Assembly (NCBI GenBank): GCA_913030915.1
Contig: CAJWEW010000009.1
Span: 1 to 48,712 of the forward strand
DNA length: 48,712 nucleotides
Source of the DNA: an uncultured Rhodobiaceae bacterium
Lineage (GTDB): Bacteria > Pseudomonadota > Alphaproteobacteria > Rhizobiales > TMED25
Direction: 5' to 3'
A program made the translations under genes and the position numbers. The notes below the pieces were generated by a model, which did not search any database, was not told the origin of the DNA, and was given only the letters and a program-made list of their open reading frames with translations. Positions 36,357 to 46,728 of the stretch are shown here, in pieces. The stretch's first letter is position 1, and each line of letters opens with the position of its first letter.

Positions 36357-37940
36357 ATGCCTAAAGTACTTGTATCAGATAAGCTCAGCGAAGAGTCTGT
36401 GAAAATATTCAAAGATAAGAATATTGACGTGGACTATTTACCTGATATCGGAAAAGACAAAGAAAAATTAGCAGAAATCATCAAAAGCTATGATGGTTTA
36501 GCAATTAGATCAGCGACAAAAGTAACGGATAAAGTTCTAAGTAATGCAAAAAACTTGAAAGTAATTGGCAGAGCTGGAATTGGTGTTGATAATGTTGATA
36601 TTGAAACTGCAACCACTAATGGTGTTATTGTTATGAATACACCATTTGGTAACTCAGTAACAACTGCAGAGCACGCAATTACCTTGATGATGTCACTTGC
36701 AAGACAAATACCGCAAGCCGATACATCAACAAAGAGTAGCCTCTGGGAAAAGTCAAAATTTATGGGCGTTGAGATTACCGGGAAGACTCTTGGTGTCATT
36801 GGTTGTGGAAATATCGGTACCATCGTAATAGATCGTGCCAAGGGTTTAAAAATGAAAGTGATTGGCTATGATCCCTATCTGACAGAAGACAGGGCTGAGT
36901 CAATGGCAATTGAAAAAGTTGAATTAAAAGAGTTATTTGCAAGGTCAGACTTTATAACAATTCACACACCACTTACAGAGCAAACAAAAAATATCATTAA
37001 TGCCGAAAGTATAAAACAAATGAAATCATCAGTACGGATAATAAATTGTGCGCGCGGTGGTCTTGTGGATGAAGATGCACTCCTGGAAGCACTGAATACT
37101 GGTAAGATAGCCGGTGCTGCTATTGATGTATATCAGGAGGAGCCAGCAAAAGATAACCCATTATTCGGAAATGAAAAAATAATATGTACCCCGCACCTAG
37201 GCGCATCCACCGCTGAAGCACAGGAGAAGGTGGCTGTGCAGATTGCCGAACAGATGAGTGACTTTCTTCTAACAGGCGCAATTACTAATGCCATAAATTT
37301 CCCATCTGTCTCGGCTGAAGAAGCAACCTCCATGGAACCATATTTGACTCTGGCAAAGAATCTCGGATCTTTTGCGGGGCAAATAACAGAAAGTGCACTA
37401 AAAAGTGCAAAGATTGAGTACGTTGGTAGTATTGCTGATATGAATGTTGAGTCCCTAACATCAACAATTATTTCAGGTTTATTAAAGCCCTTATTAGAGG
37501 ATATAAATATGGTGAACTCTCTATCCATCGCCAAGCAAAGAGGTATTAAGATCGAACAAATAAAAAAAGAGAGCAGCGGTATCTATGGCTCATATATAAG
37601 GCTTATTGTAGAGTCTGAGAGACAAGAGAGATCTGTAGCGGGTGCCGTTTTTTCCGATGGTTCGGCAAGAATCATTCAAATAAAAGGCATTGATATGGAA
37701 GCTAAATTCGCAAAACATATGATATATATAACAAATAATGATACGCCAGGTTTAGTGGGTAAAATTGGACACAGCCTCGGATCACAAGGTGTGAATATAG
37801 CAAATTTTAATTTAGGAAGAGATAAAATTGGTGGTAACGTTATTGAGTTGATCGAAGTTGACTCTCCAGTAGACGACTCTGTACTAGATAAATTGATTCA
37901 AATAGAAGATATTGTGCAAGTTAAAAAATTAAACTTTTAA
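36357..37940 (+). CDS. serA: D-3-phosphoglycerate dehydrogenase, long ACT-domain type
   Basis: First enzyme of serine synthesis, oxidising 3-phosphoglycerate with NAD. The order is substrate domain, Rossmann domain (TLGVIGCGNIGTIVIDRAKGL near residue 145), catalytic NCARGGLVDEDAL and CTPHLGASTAEAQE, an intervening domain (about 320-450) and a C-terminal ACT domain (MIYITNNDTPGLVGKIGHSLGSQGVNIANFNLGR), the probable serine-feedback site. At 527 aa it has full length for the type 1 enzyme. It lies between serC and purA. Confidence 0.96.
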   Translation: MPKVLVSDKLSEESVKIFKDKNIDVDYLPDIGKDKEKLAEIIKSYDGLAIRSATKVTDKVLSNAKNLKVIGRAGIGVDNVDIETATTNGVIVMNTPFGNSVTTAEHAITLMMSLARQIPQADTSTKSSLWEKSKFMGVEITGKTLGVIGCGNIGTIVIDRAKGLKMKVIGYDPYLTEDRAESMAIEKVELKELFARSDFITIHTPLTEQTKNIINAESIKQMKSSVRIINCARGGLVDEDALLEALNTGKIAGAAIDVYQEEPAKDNPLFGNEKIICTPHLGASTAEAQEKVAVQIAEQMSDFLLTGAITNAINFPSVSAEEATSMEPYLTLAKNLGSFAGQITESALKSAKIEYVGSIADMNVESLTSTIISGLLKPLLEDINMVNSLSIAKQRGIKIEQIKKESSGIYGSYIRLIVESERQERSVAGAVFSDGSARIIQIKGIDMEAKFAKHMIYITNNDTPGLVGKIGHSLGSQGVNIANFNLGRDKIGGNVIELIEVDSPVDDSVLDKLIQIEDIVQVKKLNF

Positions 37941-39234
<1,294 letters not shown>

Positions 39235-39236
<2 letters not shown>

Positions 39237-39276
39237 AGTATCATAAAAAGTATACTAAAAAGTATAAAAAAAGTAT
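39235..39276. repeat. Four AAAGTAT direct repeats with helical phasing
   Basis: AAAGTAT occurs at 39235, 39247, 39259 and 39270, spacing 12, 12 and 11 bases, about one helix turn apart. The array begins in the purA stop codon and ends some 60 bases before the orphan basic protein gene. It could be a multi-site operator, intrinsically curved DNA or a degenerate terminator. The second copy is part of AGTATACT, a small dyad. Confidence 0.65.
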
Positions 39277-39334
39277 TTTTTTATTGTCCATAGGTATAAA
39301 ATCATATAGCGTTCATTTTGAAAGGGGCATGTAA

Positions 39335-39772
39335 ATGTTACTTGAAGAATTGCTTGGGCCAAGAGTAAAAACGAAATCAAGTCAAGAAAAGCAAGATTTG
39401 ACACCAAAAGAAGTTTTGGTTTTAGATATAGATAACCAACTTCTTCTGCTGAATGGCAATAAACCCCCCGTGAAGTATTTAAAAAAGAATGGTAAAATTT
39501 GTAAAAATAAGGAAGGTAGACCAAAAAAAAGACGAATTAAAAGTTGGTTTTCTTCCGATAATCAATTTAAACCTACGCCAAATGGTATCACTTTCTTTCA
39601 AGGAGATAAAAATTGTTTCAATATTGGTTCTCACTCAAAGGTTGATGTACTGACGAACTTCAAAGATGAAATCATAAAAGGTTCTTATGATTCTGAAATT
39701 GAGTTGTGGTATAAATTATGTGAAGCTAGAAATAGTAGAATAAAGAAGTCCAAAATGAATTGTTCAAGATAA
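39335..39772 (+). CDS. Unrecognised small basic protein with AT-hook-like GRPKKRR motif
   Basis: I do not recognise this 145-aa protein. It is lysine- and arginine-rich, has no signal peptide or membrane helix, and starts with an MLLEELLGPR helix. A basic core at residues 43-70 contains GRPKKRR (61-67), similar to an AT-hook, followed by a more ordered segment (ITFFQGDKNCFNIG) and a basic Cys-containing end. Three Cys are spread out without a CxxC pair. The AGGGG ribosome-binding site is reasonable. It sits between purA and a cytochrome b561 gene, behind phased AAAGTAT repeats. A nucleic-acid-binding role is inference from composition only. Confidence 0.65.
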   Translation: MLLEELLGPRVKTKSSQEKQDLTPKEVLVLDIDNQLLLLNGNKPPVKYLKKNGKICKNKEGRPKKRRIKSWFSSDNQFKPTPNGITFFQGDKNCFNIGSHSKVDVLTNFKDEIIKGSYDSEIELWYKLCEARNSRIKKSKMNCSR

Positions 39773-39789
39773 AGTTATATTAAAAGAAG

Positions 39790-40290
39790 ATGGAAAATAA
39801 ATTAAACAATAGGAATTATAGCTATATTGCAAAGTTTTTTCACTGGGGATTTGTTATATTATTTATATACGGACTTATCAAACAAGTTCAGGATATCGAA
39901 CAACTAGACAATCCATCCCTCCTTAGGTTCGAAGTTCTATTTGCATCTGTGTTCGTCGTATTGCTAATTATGAGATTTATTTATATGAAAAGTACCCAAA
40001 AGACCTCACTGCCTGAAAATACTCCAAAATTACAAAAAATTGCAGCGAAAACAGTGCATTATGGAATGTATTTTACGCTGGCTGCCATACCCTTGTCTGG
40101 TATGCTAATTGGTTTGTTATTCTGGATTGGTCTTCAAGATGGGCTTATAATTGAGTCAGTTGTAACACTTCATGAAATATCTATAGATCTGATCTATATT
40201 TTAATTGGTATTCATATTTCTGCCGCAATATTCCATAGAATTAAACGAGACGGAGTTTGGTCTTCAATGGTACCATTCTTTAAAGAATAG
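39790..40290 (+). CDS. Cytochrome b561-family di-heme membrane protein
   Basis: Four hydrophobic helices with histidines His18 (FFHWG), His90 (TVHYGMY), His128 (TLHEIS) and His142 (GIHISAAIFHR), the expected pattern for two hemes b in bacterial cytochrome b561 (CybB-like) proteins, which move electrons between quinol and other partners, including superoxide in E. coli CybB. At 166 aa it has normal length. It starts 17 bases after the basic orphan gene and ends 6 bases before the MFS transporter, so all three may be cotranscribed. The electron partners are unknown. Confidence 0.85.
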   Translation: MENKLNNRNYSYIAKFFHWGFVILFIYGLIKQVQDIEQLDNPSLLRFEVLFASVFVVLLIMRFIYMKSTQKTSLPENTPKLQKIAAKTVHYGMYFTLAAIPLSGMLIGLLFWIGLQDGLIIESVVTLHEISIDLIYILIGIHISAAIFHRIKRDGVWSSMVPFFKE

Positions 40291-40296
40291 AAAATT

Positions 40297-41499
40297 ATGA
40301 TTGAATTTTTTAGGAAAAATCATAATTATTTACAGGCAGGTTTTTTTCTCACATTTGCCGCAAGCATAGGGCAGACATTTTATTTTGCGCTATATGCAGG
40401 AAATATTAGAGAAGAGCTAATATTATCACATGGATTGTATGGTGGATTGTATACTATCGCAACCTTGATGAGTGCTATTACGATGCTCTATACAGGTAAA
40501 ATGGTAGATTATATAAAGGTACGATATTTATCGTTCGCAGTACTTATCTTTTTAGGCCTTTCATCAATCGCATTTTCATTTATTAATTCTGCTATTTTTT
40601 TGTTAGTAGTATTTTATCTTCTCAGGATAACGGGGCAGGGAATGTCAACGCACACTTCGTCAACTTTTATTGCAAAGACTTTTACAGCTATGAGAGGCAA
40701 GGCTGTTGCCGTGACGGTACTAGGAAGGGCTTTTGGGGAGATGGTAATGCCAATAACAGCATTATTACTAATTACTTTTTACGGTTGGAGGCAAGCGTGG
40801 ATTATTACCGGGGTCTTTATATTATTTATTCTTGCCCCATACGTTTTCTATCTTTTAAAAGACAGAGAAGTTTATGAGCCCAACACTGAAAATACATCTG
40901 ATAAACATAAAAACTCGGAGGTTCAATATCGTAGGAAGGATGTGCTAAAGAGTCGCTACTTTTATTTAATCTTGGCTGCTGTACTAGCGCCACCATTCGT
41001 ATTAACTGGTATATTTTTTCATTCTTATCATTTGATGACTGTTAAGGAGTGGTCAATCGAAATATATGCCCTAACAATGCCCGTATTTTCTATATTACTA
41101 ATGATTTTTGTACTTATATCTGGATGGGCTGTAGATAAATGGAGCGCTAAAGACTTAACAAAATTTTTCCTATTACCACTTGTTATAGGTTGCATAATTC
41201 TAGCATATGGGAAAAGTGAGGCAACAATGGTAATATTCATGATGTTTGCAGGTATTACTTCTGGTTTTGCAACATCTATTGCAGGCTCCCTTTGGGCCGA
41301 ACTTTATGGCACAAAATATTTAGGCGAGATAAAATCTGTTGTGACCTCTGGCGTTATAGCGTCCACAGCATTATCACCTGGGTTAATGGGTTACCTTATT
41401 GATCGAGATATCAGCATTGAAAGCCAAGTAGTTGCAGTTGCAGTATATATGATATTATTGACAGGTCTTATGACGCTCAGTAATTCGAAATCAGTTTAA
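40297..41499 (+). CDS. Major facilitator superfamily transporter
   Basis: About twelve hydrophobic helices with a central cytosolic loop rich in charge (DREVYEPNTENTSDKHKNSEVQYRRKDVLKSRYF, about residues 188-225). GKMVDYIKVRY after helix 2 resembles the MFS loop 2-3 signature. At 400 aa it has normal length. The substrate cannot be predicted. The end overlaps the convergent rpoH stop by 4 bases. It lies with the cytochrome b561 gene in the short accessory segment between purA and rpoH. Confidence 0.85.
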   Translation: MIEFFRKNHNYLQAGFFLTFAASIGQTFYFALYAGNIREELILSHGLYGGLYTIATLMSAITMLYTGKMVDYIKVRYLSFAVLIFLGLSSIAFSFINSAIFLLVVFYLLRITGQGMSTHTSSTFIAKTFTAMRGKAVAVTVLGRAFGEMVMPITALLLITFYGWRQAWIITGVFILFILAPYVFYLLKDREVYEPNTENTSDKHKNSEVQYRRKDVLKSRYFYLILAAVLAPPFVLTGIFFHSYHLMTVKEWSIEIYALTMPVFSILLMIFVLISGWAVDKWSAKDLTKFFLLPLVIGCIILAYGKSEATMVIFMMFAGITSGFATSIAGSLWAELYGTKYLGEIKSVVTSGVIASTALSPGLMGYLIDRDISIESQVVAVAVYMILLTGLMTLSNSKSV

Positions 41500-42350
41500 T
41501 TAGTACGGCCTATGAAACTTTTGACTTTGTCAAAAGCCTTGCTTTCGATCTGGCGTACTCTTTCACGACTGATACCAAACCTTTGGCTGAGTTCTTCTAA
41601 TGTTTTTGAGTCTTCATCAATTCTTCTAGAGATGAAAATTGATTTTTCTCTTTCGTTCAGACAGCTAAGTGAATCGTATAATAGTTTTCTTCTTTTATCC
41701 ATCTCATCACTGACTACCAGAGAAGTCTCTTGGTTCTGACTTTCATCAACGAGAAAATCCTGCCACTGTCCCTCTCCTTCGTCTGATATTTGTGTATTCA
41801 AAGATGAGTCACCGCCTAACCTTCTGTTCATATCGACAACATCAGTTTCAGTCACCCCAAGGTTCTCCGCGATATGCGCGATTTGTTCAGGTTTTAAATC
41901 CCCTTCCTCTAGGGCTTGTATATTATTCTTGATTTTTCTTAAGTTGAAAAATAGTTTCTTTTGGTTTGCAGTCGTACCCATTTTTACAAGACTCCATGAA
42001 CGTAGCACATATTCTTGGATAGCAGCTTTAATCCACCAAATTGCGTATGTAGCAAGCCTGAAACCTTTATCCGGATCGAATCTTTTTACTGCCTGCATCA
42101 AGCCAATATTCCCCTCAGCAATAACGTCGCTTAGCGGTAAACCGTAACCTTTATATCCCATTGAGATTTTTGCAACAAGTCTTAGATGGCTTGTTACTAG
42201 TCGATGCGCAGCATCAGTATCACCCTCAGCGTTAAGGCTTTTAGATAGGCTTTTCTCTTCCTCGAGTGTAAGTAGAGGAAATTTTTTAATTTCTTTTAGG
42301 TACAGTCCTAGACTGTCTTCACTAGCAATAATTGGTATTGAACCATACAT
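41496..42350 (-). CDS. rpoH: RNA polymerase sigma factor RpoH (sigma 32)
   Basis: Heat-shock sigma factor. Region 2 shows LRLVAKISMGYKGYGLPLSDVIAEGNIGLMQAVKRFDPDKGFRLATYAIWWIKAAIQEYVLRS, followed by the RpoH-specific box QKKLFFNLRKI (130-140), and region 4.2 LEELSQRFGISRERVRQIESKAFDKV. At 284 aa it has normal length for an alphaproteobacterial RpoH. An AAGGA ribosome-binding site is upstream. It follows rluD on the same strand (59-base gap), and is convergent with the MFS gene. FtsH, which degrades RpoH, is encoded in the same window. Confidence 0.96.
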   Translation of the reverse strand: MYGSIPIIASEDSLGLYLKEIKKFPLLTLEEEKSLSKSLNAEGDTDAAHRLVTSHLRLVAKISMGYKGYGLPLSDVIAEGNIGLMQAVKRFDPDKGFRLATYAIWWIKAAIQEYVLRSWSLVKMGTTANQKKLFFNLRKIKNNIQALEEGDLKPEQIAHIAENLGVTETDVVDMNRRLGGDSSLNTQISDEGEGQWQDFLVDESQNQETSLVVSDEMDKRRKLLYDSLSCLNEREKSIFISRRIDEDSKTLEELSQRFGISRERVRQIESKAFDKVKSFIGRTN

Positions 42351-42409
42351 TTAATATGTATCCTTGTTATTAATCAAAATTTCAGTGAACACAATAAAAT
42401 ACAACTAAT

Positions 42410-43411
42410 TTATATACCTGACAATACATTTTTTAATAAATTTAAATCATCAGGTAATCTTGACTCAAATTTCATAAGTTCATGACTTATGGGATGTCTA
42501 AAGGATAATTTTGATGAATGTAATGCGTATCTATCAATTTTAAGTTGCTCTCGATATTCACTACTGAGTAACATCAACTTGGTATTATATCCTTTACCAT
42601 ATTTTTGGTCACAAATAACTGGGTGTCCAATATATTCCAGGTGCACTCGTATTTGATGTGTTCTACCAGTATATAATTTACAACGTATTTGTGAGATTAA
42701 AGGTTCATTTTTGTGATTATATACTTTCTCTACTACCCTGTAGGTCGTTATTGCTAGTTTCCCATTTTTAGTATTTTTAGCTACCATCATTTTTGTCTTA
42801 TCACGATCATTTCTTGTGATTTTAGTTTCGATTTTGCCAGAGCTCATTTTAGGTATACCCCAAACTAAGGCATCGTAAATCCTCTCAAGATCACCATTTT
42901 TCCCATGATCCATAAATTGTTTTGATAAATTATTATGCGCTAAATCATTTTTTGCTACAATCATCAGCCCACTGGTATTTTTATCTAACCGATGAACGAT
43001 TCCCGGTCTTTTTTGTCCACCGATTCCAGATAGCGAACTACCACAATGATGTAATATCGCATTGACAAGTGTACCAGTACTGTTTCCTGCACCAGGATGC
43101 ACAACAAGATCTGATTGCTTATCAATAACTAATATATGATCGTCTTCATATATTACATTTAATGGGATATTCTCCGGTTCAAGGATCTCTTCAATAGGCT
43201 CAGGAAGTGTAATTTTAATTTGTTCGTTATCTCCGGTAAGTTTAATTTTCTTTAAAATTACAACTTCATCATTTAATAAAATATGCCCGTCTGTGATCAG
43301 AGTTGAAATTCTTTGTCGACTTAATTCTGAATTCTGGCTTATGAATTGATCTATTCTTTTGCCGGCATCAGTTTTATTTGTTATAAGATTAATTAATTTA
43401 TTATTTAGCAT
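42410..43411 (-). CDS. rluD: Ribosomal large-subunit pseudouridine synthase RluD-like
   Basis: RluA-family enzyme modifying 23S rRNA (RluD sites in helix 69). An S4 domain (RIDQFISQNSELSRQRISTLITDGHILLNDEVV) precedes the catalytic domain with HRLDKNTSGLMIVAKN, Asp143 being the nucleophile, and TGRTHQIRVHLEYIGHPVICDQKYG. The ORF track starts 18 codons further upstream, but I choose ATG 43411 because it precedes the S4 domain closely and avoids overlap with the divergent gene at 43423. This gives 333 aa. The next gene on the strand is rpoH. Confidence 0.93.
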   Translation of the reverse strand: MLNNKLINLITNKTDAGKRIDQFISQNSELSRQRISTLITDGHILLNDEVVILKKIKLTGDNEQIKITLPEPIEEILEPENIPLNVIYEDDHILVIDKQSDLVVHPGAGNSTGTLVNAILHHCGSSLSGIGGQKRPGIVHRLDKNTSGLMIVAKNDLAHNNLSKQFMDHGKNGDLERIYDALVWGIPKMSSGKIETKITRNDRDKTKMMVAKNTKNGKLAITTYRVVEKVYNHKNEPLISQIRCKLYTGRTHQIRVHLEYIGHPVICDQKYGKGYNTKLMLLSSEYREQLKIDRYALHSSKLSFRHPISHELMKFESRLPDDLNLLKNVLSGI

Positions 43412-43422
43412 TAACTTTAGCC

Positions 43423-43752
43423 ATGGATGATATTGAAAACATTGATCAAAATATAAAATCCACAAGGGTTCTCAAGATTGCCATATTCATTATGACATTA
43501 TTACTCATTATTGGTTTTTGTGTTGTTTTTATAACCATTGGCCATCGATTATCAAATGACACATTAAACAATGAGGAGGTTGCACCATTAAATAATAAGA
43601 TTGCTATCGAATCAAGTCAAGATATCATATCTGTTACGAGTGACGGTAAAAGTCTAATAATAACAACGACTGATGTAACTGGTAGCTATATTATTTATAA
43701 TATTGATAAAAAAACAAATAAAATTATCTCAACAATAAAATTTGATAAATAA
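43423..43752 (+). CDS. Small single-span membrane protein (DUF6476-like)
   Basis: A 109-aa protein with an acidic start, one strong transmembrane helix (LKIAIFIMTLLLIIGFCVVFITIGHRL, residues 18-44) and a periplasmic beta-type tail. A small DUF6476-type gene is usually found divergent from rluD in alphaproteobacteria, and the VLKIAIFIMTLLLIIG start fits that family from memory. Function is unknown. The ATG lies 11 bases from the rluD ATG on the other strand, so the two genes must have promoters inside each other's sequence or share a very compact one. Downstream, a TauE-like gene is convergent. Confidence 0.7.
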   Translation: MDDIENIDQNIKSTRVLKIAIFIMTLLLIIGFCVVFITIGHRLSNDTLNNEEVAPLNNKIAIESSQDIISVTSDGKSLIITTTDVTGSYIIYNIDKKTNKIISTIKFDK

Positions 43753-43753
43753 T

Positions 43754-44503
43754 CTAGATTAAACCTAGACCCCTCGCAATTAACAATAGTGAAGAAAAAG
43801 AGCATATTGATAAAATATATGTCTTCAAAATTTTGCTTGCATAAGTTAGTAAAAATTTTGATGTGTAAGATGCAAAAAAGAGGGGTGGTAGCATTAAAAA
43901 ACCATAAATAATATGATAATCTTCTATCACACCTGCCGAGATCAGTACTATGAAAGAAACTAAACTTCCTATTGTAAAAAATAAATTATTATTTGCCCTA
44001 ACAATTGATGGATTTTCGTTTTGGTATATTATCCCCATTGGCGCACCCCCAACACCGACTATCGTACCAAGAATTCCGGAAGCTGTTCCTGCAAAGAAGT
44101 GATTATATGAGTTTTGAGCAATTCTTTTTACTGTCAGGGCACTGATTAAAATTGATATTAGTAATACTATCCCAACAATTATTTCAATTTTTCCAGATGC
44201 CACAACATATGCTGCTATCCATCCAGCTAAAATGGAGCCAAATATTCGTCCACTAATTGATGGCCTAAACGTTTCCCAGTGTATATCCTTAAAATATCTA
44301 ATGCCTGGAAAGAGTGCGGCAAAAAAACCTAGAAAAACAATTGTAGCAGGAATTAGAGATGGATCAAGTAAAGCCAGAAAGGGCGCCGCAATCATCCCCC
44401 ATCCCATACCAAAAAGACTTTGCGCGCTTGATGCAATATATACAATAACAAAGGCTATTAAAACCTCTGAAAAGGCTACTTGTGAAAGAAACGCATCTAT
44501 CAT
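43754..44503 (-). CDS. TauE/SafE-family membrane permease (second copy)
   Basis: Eight or so hydrophobic helices, with the SAQSLFGMGWGMIAAPFLALLDPSLIPATIVFLG start and GTASGILGTIVGVGGAPMGIIYQ second repeat typical of the family. The substrate is unknown; sulfite, sulfonates or other small anions are known for characterised members. At 249 aa it has normal length. It differs strongly from the copy at 7.1-7.8 kb and so is not a recent duplicate. It is followed upstream on the strand by eipA with a 15-base gap. Confidence 0.85.
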   Translation of the reverse strand: MIDAFLSQVAFSEVLIAFVIVYIASSAQSLFGMGWGMIAAPFLALLDPSLIPATIVFLGFFAALFPGIRYFKDIHWETFRPSISGRIFGSILAGWIAAYVVASGKIEIIVGIVLLISILISALTVKRIAQNSYNHFFAGTASGILGTIVGVGGAPMGIIYQNENPSIVRANNNLFFTIGSLVSFIVLISAGVIEDYHIIYGFLMLPPLFFASYTSKFLLTYASKILKTYILSICSFSSLLLIARGLGLI

Positions 44504-44518
44504 TTGTTTGAAATGTGT

Positions 44519-45118
44519 CTAAAAAGGAAGCCACTTTGGATTTTCAGAGAATTTGATGTATCCAACATTTGCGCCCATTCTGAGACCCGCTCCTGTTTTA
44601 ATAGTTGCAATCGTGACGCCACCCCTATTATAGACACTGCCTCCAAGACCACCAACTACATAAGCTGTTCCATTTGTTCCAACGAACCTCCTATGTACAT
44701 CACCTATGTTATCCATGTTATAGATAAGAAACATAACACGAGACCCATCGCCACCGTAATCCATTCCTATGCTTGGCCCCTGCCAATATATTTTCTCTTC
44801 CCCAAAACTCTTTGTGGTTATAGTGCCCTCACCATATGTGAGACCAGCTATAATAGCCCCACTTGCTTCTTCGCCAATTATATAACCGTCCGGTCTACCG
44901 AAGGCAGAAAATAATGTTTCAACTGCTGTGCCAAGCCCCTCTGTCGCCGTACCGAAAAAATCATGTCCCGCCAGAACCAGTTCACCGACTTTGAAACCTT
45001 CAGTATTATCTGTTGAATTTGGCTCATCATACCATTCGGCATTTGTATTATTTGAGGCGAATGTAACAAAAATAATACCAAACAGTAACACTAATATATT
45101 TTTTCTAATATTTCTCAT
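44519..45118 (-). CDS. eipA: DUF1134 periplasmic protein, EipA-like
   Basis: Alphaproteobacterial DUF1134 protein. A signal peptide (NILVLLFGIIFVTFASNNTNA, about residues 8-27) precedes a linker and a beta-rich domain with EEASGAIIAGLTYGEGTITTKSFGEEKIYWQGPSIGMDYGGDGSRVMFLIYNMDN and FVGTNGTAYVVGGLGGSVYNRGGVTI, the family core. The Brucella member EipA supports envelope integrity. At 199 aa it is short compared with relatives that carry a longer linker. It precedes the TauE-like permease, and is preceded by the cysQ-like gene on the same strand. Confidence 0.85.
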   Translation of the reverse strand: MRNIRKNILVLLFGIIFVTFASNNTNAEWYDEPNSTDNTEGFKVGELVLAGHDFFGTATEGLGTAVETLFSAFGRPDGYIIGEEASGAIIAGLTYGEGTITTKSFGEEKIYWQGPSIGMDYGGDGSRVMFLIYNMDNIGDVHRRFVGTNGTAYVVGGLGGSVYNRGGVTIATIKTGAGLRMGANVGYIKFSENPKWLPF

Positions 45119-45192
45119 CTAATCACCTATGAATTTAGATCTCGTAATATTTTACAATAATCCGCGATAAGTAAAAGAAAAAAATTACAAAA

Positions 45193-46011
45193 TTATTTCA
45201 ATAAGTATTCTTTTTGACTTAAATTTGCTAAAGAAACAAATCCATCACTATTTAAGAAATTAGGCTTGTTATATTCAAATTCGTTAAAATTTATATCAAA
45301 GAATGCCCCACCAGCACCTTCTAAAATTACCTGACCTGCCGCCGTATCCCATTCATAACATGGCTCAAGCCTAATATATAGGTCCGCTAAACCTTCTGCC
45401 AACAAACCAAATTTAAGAGCTGAACCACAGCGCCTAATTTGATTAATTCCGTATTGGTCCATAACACCCTGCATTTCTCTGGATGGAATTGATCTACTGT
45501 GTAGCATGACTTTGGTTTTTGTATGTTGCCTTGTTCTTATTTCAATGGCATCATCTTTGTTTGATATTTTGTAGGATTTTAAATTATTGTAAGCAAAATA
45601 TATATCATTACGTGCTGGTGCGTTTATGATACCAAGAACAGGTTTATTTTTCTCAACTAATGCAATATTAATTGTAAATTCACCATTTTTTTTTATGAAC
45701 TCACGTGTTCCATCGATTGGATCAATCAAAAAAAAACAATCTGAATTGATTTTACTTTCCTCATCAAAGTATTTTTCTTCAGAAATTACATCTACACCGG
45801 GTTCAATTTTTGAAATTTCGTGCAAAATTATCTCTTCAGAAATCCTATCTGCCAAAGTTACAGGGGATTTATCCTTTTTATAGTTTATTTCAAAATTAGT
45901 CTCATAAATCTTCATAATTTCCAGTGCGGATTTTTGTGATATATTTATGAGCTCGATGGCCAGTTTTTTATGTGAGCTTTGATTATTATTTTTCATAACG
46001 TTGGGTAACAT
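45193..46011 (-). CDS. cysQ: 3'(2'),5'-bisphosphate nucleotidase CysQ-like
   Basis: IMPase-superfamily phosphatase that probably removes the 3' phosphate from adenosine 3',5'-bisphosphate. All metal-binding motifs are intact: the Asp-rich TLADR region, ISEEKYF, LIDPIDGTREFIKKNGEFTINIALVE and CYEWDTAAGQVILEGAGG. The TREF instead of TxNF favours CysQ over SuhB. At 272 aa the start is uncertain between Met1 and Met6; neither has a good ribosome-binding site. It is divergent from chpT. It makes a useful contrast to the degenerate paralogue at 12.4-13.1 kb. Confidence 0.88.
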   Translation of the reverse strand: MLPNVMKNNNQSSHKKLAIELINISQKSALEIMKIYETNFEINYKKDKSPVTLADRISEEIILHEISKIEPGVDVISEEKYFDEESKINSDCFFLIDPIDGTREFIKKNGEFTINIALVEKNKPVLGIINAPARNDIYFAYNNLKSYKISNKDDAIEIRTRQHTKTKVMLHSRSIPSREMQGVMDQYGINQIRRCGSALKFGLLAEGLADLYIRLEPCYEWDTAAGQVILEGAGGAFFDINFNEFEYNKPNFLNSDGFVSLANLSQKEYLLK

Positions 46012-46098
46012 TTAATTTTTATACTAATATTGAAATAGACTATGTATAATTTCAATATTAAACAATTGTGTATATCTGAATATAGATTCAATTTAAAA

Positions 46099-46728
46099 AT
46101 GTCAAATTTAGACTTATTTTCTCGGCTTAGTAGAAAGATCTTCCATGACCTTATAAATCCTGCATCGGCAGCTTTAAATGGAATGGAATTGCTCAAATAC
46201 AATTTAGCCAACACGGATGCTCAAGTGCTAAAAGATGAGACCTTTCAACTTCTTGACATGAGTATTAAGAAAATAACAGCTCAAATTACCTTTTTTCGTT
46301 TTTGTTATTCTGATCCTATAAATGAAAAAGATGAGAATCTATCAATTAACTTCATTAACAATATAATTCACGATTATATTGGTTTTACAAGGCTCAAAAT
46401 TATCAATCAATTCGATCATGAAAATATGCACAAGAAGCATGCATTATTGCTTGCTAATACTATAATAGTTCTTCAGAGTCTGTTTCCTCAGGGGGCCGAA
46501 ATAAATTATGAATTAATTGATAGAGATGCTCTCACAATACGGATTAAAAATCCGACTGGGAAGATAAATGCAGAGATATTGCAGGATTTTCATATTCGAG
46601 AGTCGGATGATATAAAAAATATTCAAGTTAGATATCTAAATGAATTAATAAACATTTACGAGATGAAGCAAGAATTGATTTCTCAGGACGACAAAAAGAT
46701 TTCAATTAATTTATGGAATGCAAATTAG
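46099..46728 (+). CDS. chpT: Histidine phosphotransferase ChpT
   Basis: Phosphotransfer protein that carries phosphate from CckA to CtrA and CpdR in the alphaproteobacterial cell-cycle relay. The histidine motif [18 protein letters not shown] (H about residue 16 from this start) is the ChpT signature, followed by a degenerate kinase-like C-terminal domain without an ATP site. The ORF track begins at 46042; I prefer the Met at 46099, which leaves about 15 residues before the motif as in relatives, though neither start has a clear ribosome-binding site. Its stop overlaps the convergent ctrA stop by 4 bases. No cckA is in the window. Confidence 0.8.
   Translation: MSNLDLFSRLSRKIFHDLINPASAALNGMELLKYNLANTDAQVLKDETFQLLDMSIKKITAQITFFRFCYSDPINEKDENLSINFINNIIHDYIGFTRLKIINQFDHENMHKKHALLLANTIIVLQSLFPQGAEINYELIDRDALTIRIKNPTGKINAEILQDFHIRESDDIKNIQVRYLNELINIYEMKQELISQDDKKISINLWNAN

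Noticed and set aside
39240-39290. Rho-independent terminator after purA
   Set aside because: There are A and T runs, but no G+C-containing stem; the pattern is better described as phased direct repeats.
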